Assembly (NCBI GenBank): GCA_001664505.1
Contig: CP011806.1
Span: 782,021-846,020 of the forward strand
Reading direction: 5' to 3'
Length of the DNA: 64,000 bases
Source: Acidobacteria bacterium Mor1
Lineage (GTDB): Bacteria; Acidobacteriota; Polarisedimenticolia; Polarisedimenticolales; Polarisedimenticolaceae
The stretch's first letter is position 1. Every line of letters starts with the position of its first letter. Shown here one piece after another: positions 63,671-64,000 of the stretch. A program made the translations under genes and the position numbers. The notes under the pieces are model-generated. The model saw nothing but the letters and a program-made list of their open reading frames with translations. It searched no databases and was not told the DNA's origin.

Positions 63671-64000
63671 CTACGCGGACGGGTCATCCGCCTCGGCGGC
63701 GGCCTCGGCGATAACCTCCTGAACGCTGCGCCCGGTGCGGCGGAAGAAGCGTTCGGCCAGCGACGGCAGCCCACCGCTGGAACGGTCGAGCAGCATCTTC
63801 TCGACCCGGATCATCGGGACGAACAGCATCGACGGCCCGGCGACGCTCGGCTCCTCGCGCTCGACCTGGGCGACCCAGTCGTCGAAGGACGCCAGGTCGA
63901 TCCCCTCGATGGTCGCGCCCGACGCATCGAGCCGGCGCAACACGCCCCAGATCTTCTCCTGGGGTTCACGGAGATACAGCAGCACCGCGCTGCCGGCGCT
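63671..64000 (-). CDS. Hypothetical protein, 5' end off the window
   Basis: At least 109 codons are open to the right edge; the first in-frame GTG is 63985 but the frame continues beyond it. The visible part is alpha/beta (AVLLYLREPQEKIWGVLRRLDASGATIEGIDLASFDDWVAQ), then a hydrophobic strand SMLFVPMIRVEKMLLD and a helix rich in Ala/Glu at the end (FFRRTGRSVQEVIAEAAAEA). This looks like a conserved regulatory or RNA-associated domain, but I do not recognise the family. The 180-bp gap before its stop holds an AT-rich stretch (63590-63668) with no gene. Confidence 0.65.
   Translation of the reverse strand, partial: SAGSAVLLYLREPQEKIWGVLRRLDASGATIEGIDLASFDDWVAQVEREEPSVAGPSMLFVPMIRVEKMLLDRSSGGLPSLAERFFRRTGRSVQEVIAEAAAEADDPSA

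Overview
The window is high-GC chromosomal DNA from a diderm bacterium. It carries a nearly complete set of LPS-transport (Lpt) genes, sigma-54, an MglA-type GTPase, a split methylmalonyl-CoA mutase, and FG-GAP/TPR lipoproteins. That mix suggests Acidobacteriota, with Myxococcota or another delta-proteobacteria-like lineage as the alternative; this is inference from gene content only. I see no insertion sequence, prophage, CRISPR array, rRNA or tRNA.

Layout. 1-34 kb is almost entirely + strand: dnaK tail, hsp20, a sigma-70-family factor, a DnaC-like ATPase and a crotonase; then lptC/A fusion-lptB-rpoN-hpf; methylmalonyl-CoA mutase large and small subunits; a response regulator; nadC-birA-coaX; comEC facing an M50 protease; a PEGA-domain protein; HU and der divergent; an MglA GTPase with a long acidic tail, a HEAT-like protein and a cNMP/FHA protein; scpA-scpB-rluB; rpsA-ihf-like-miaB; a DUF151 nuclease; parA-parB ending at a textbook terminator. 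34.04-35.17 kb is the only long gene-free stretch. It holds a very good candidate dif (XerC/XerD) site at 34726-34753. 35.2-64 kb is mostly - strand: an lptF-lptG fusion (+), a phosphodiesterase-TPR protein, metK, dnaE, a TPR lipoprotein/FG-GAP lipoprotein/GT-C glycosyltransferase operon, an M1-like peptidase (+), leuS-lptE-holA-guaA, ribH-nusB, mtnP, a DUF255 protein, a GAF-GGDEF protein (+) and a partial gene.

Genes left of the dif candidate run + (32 of 34 by my count) and those right of it run - (15 of 18). This convergent polarity is what a replication terminus looks like. A complete parAB pair with its own promoter and terminator ends about 0.7 kb from dif, although chromosomal parAB normally sits near the origin. 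That combination is the most interesting thing here.

Other recurring themes: LPS-transport proteins fused pairwise (LptC-LptA, LptF-LptG); a uniform housekeeping promoter (TTGACA/C, 17 bp, often TGn, TAnnnT) recognisable before at least ten genes; and several promoters so close to the start codon that the mRNA would be leaderless. All calls come from reading the sequence and translations; no database search was run.
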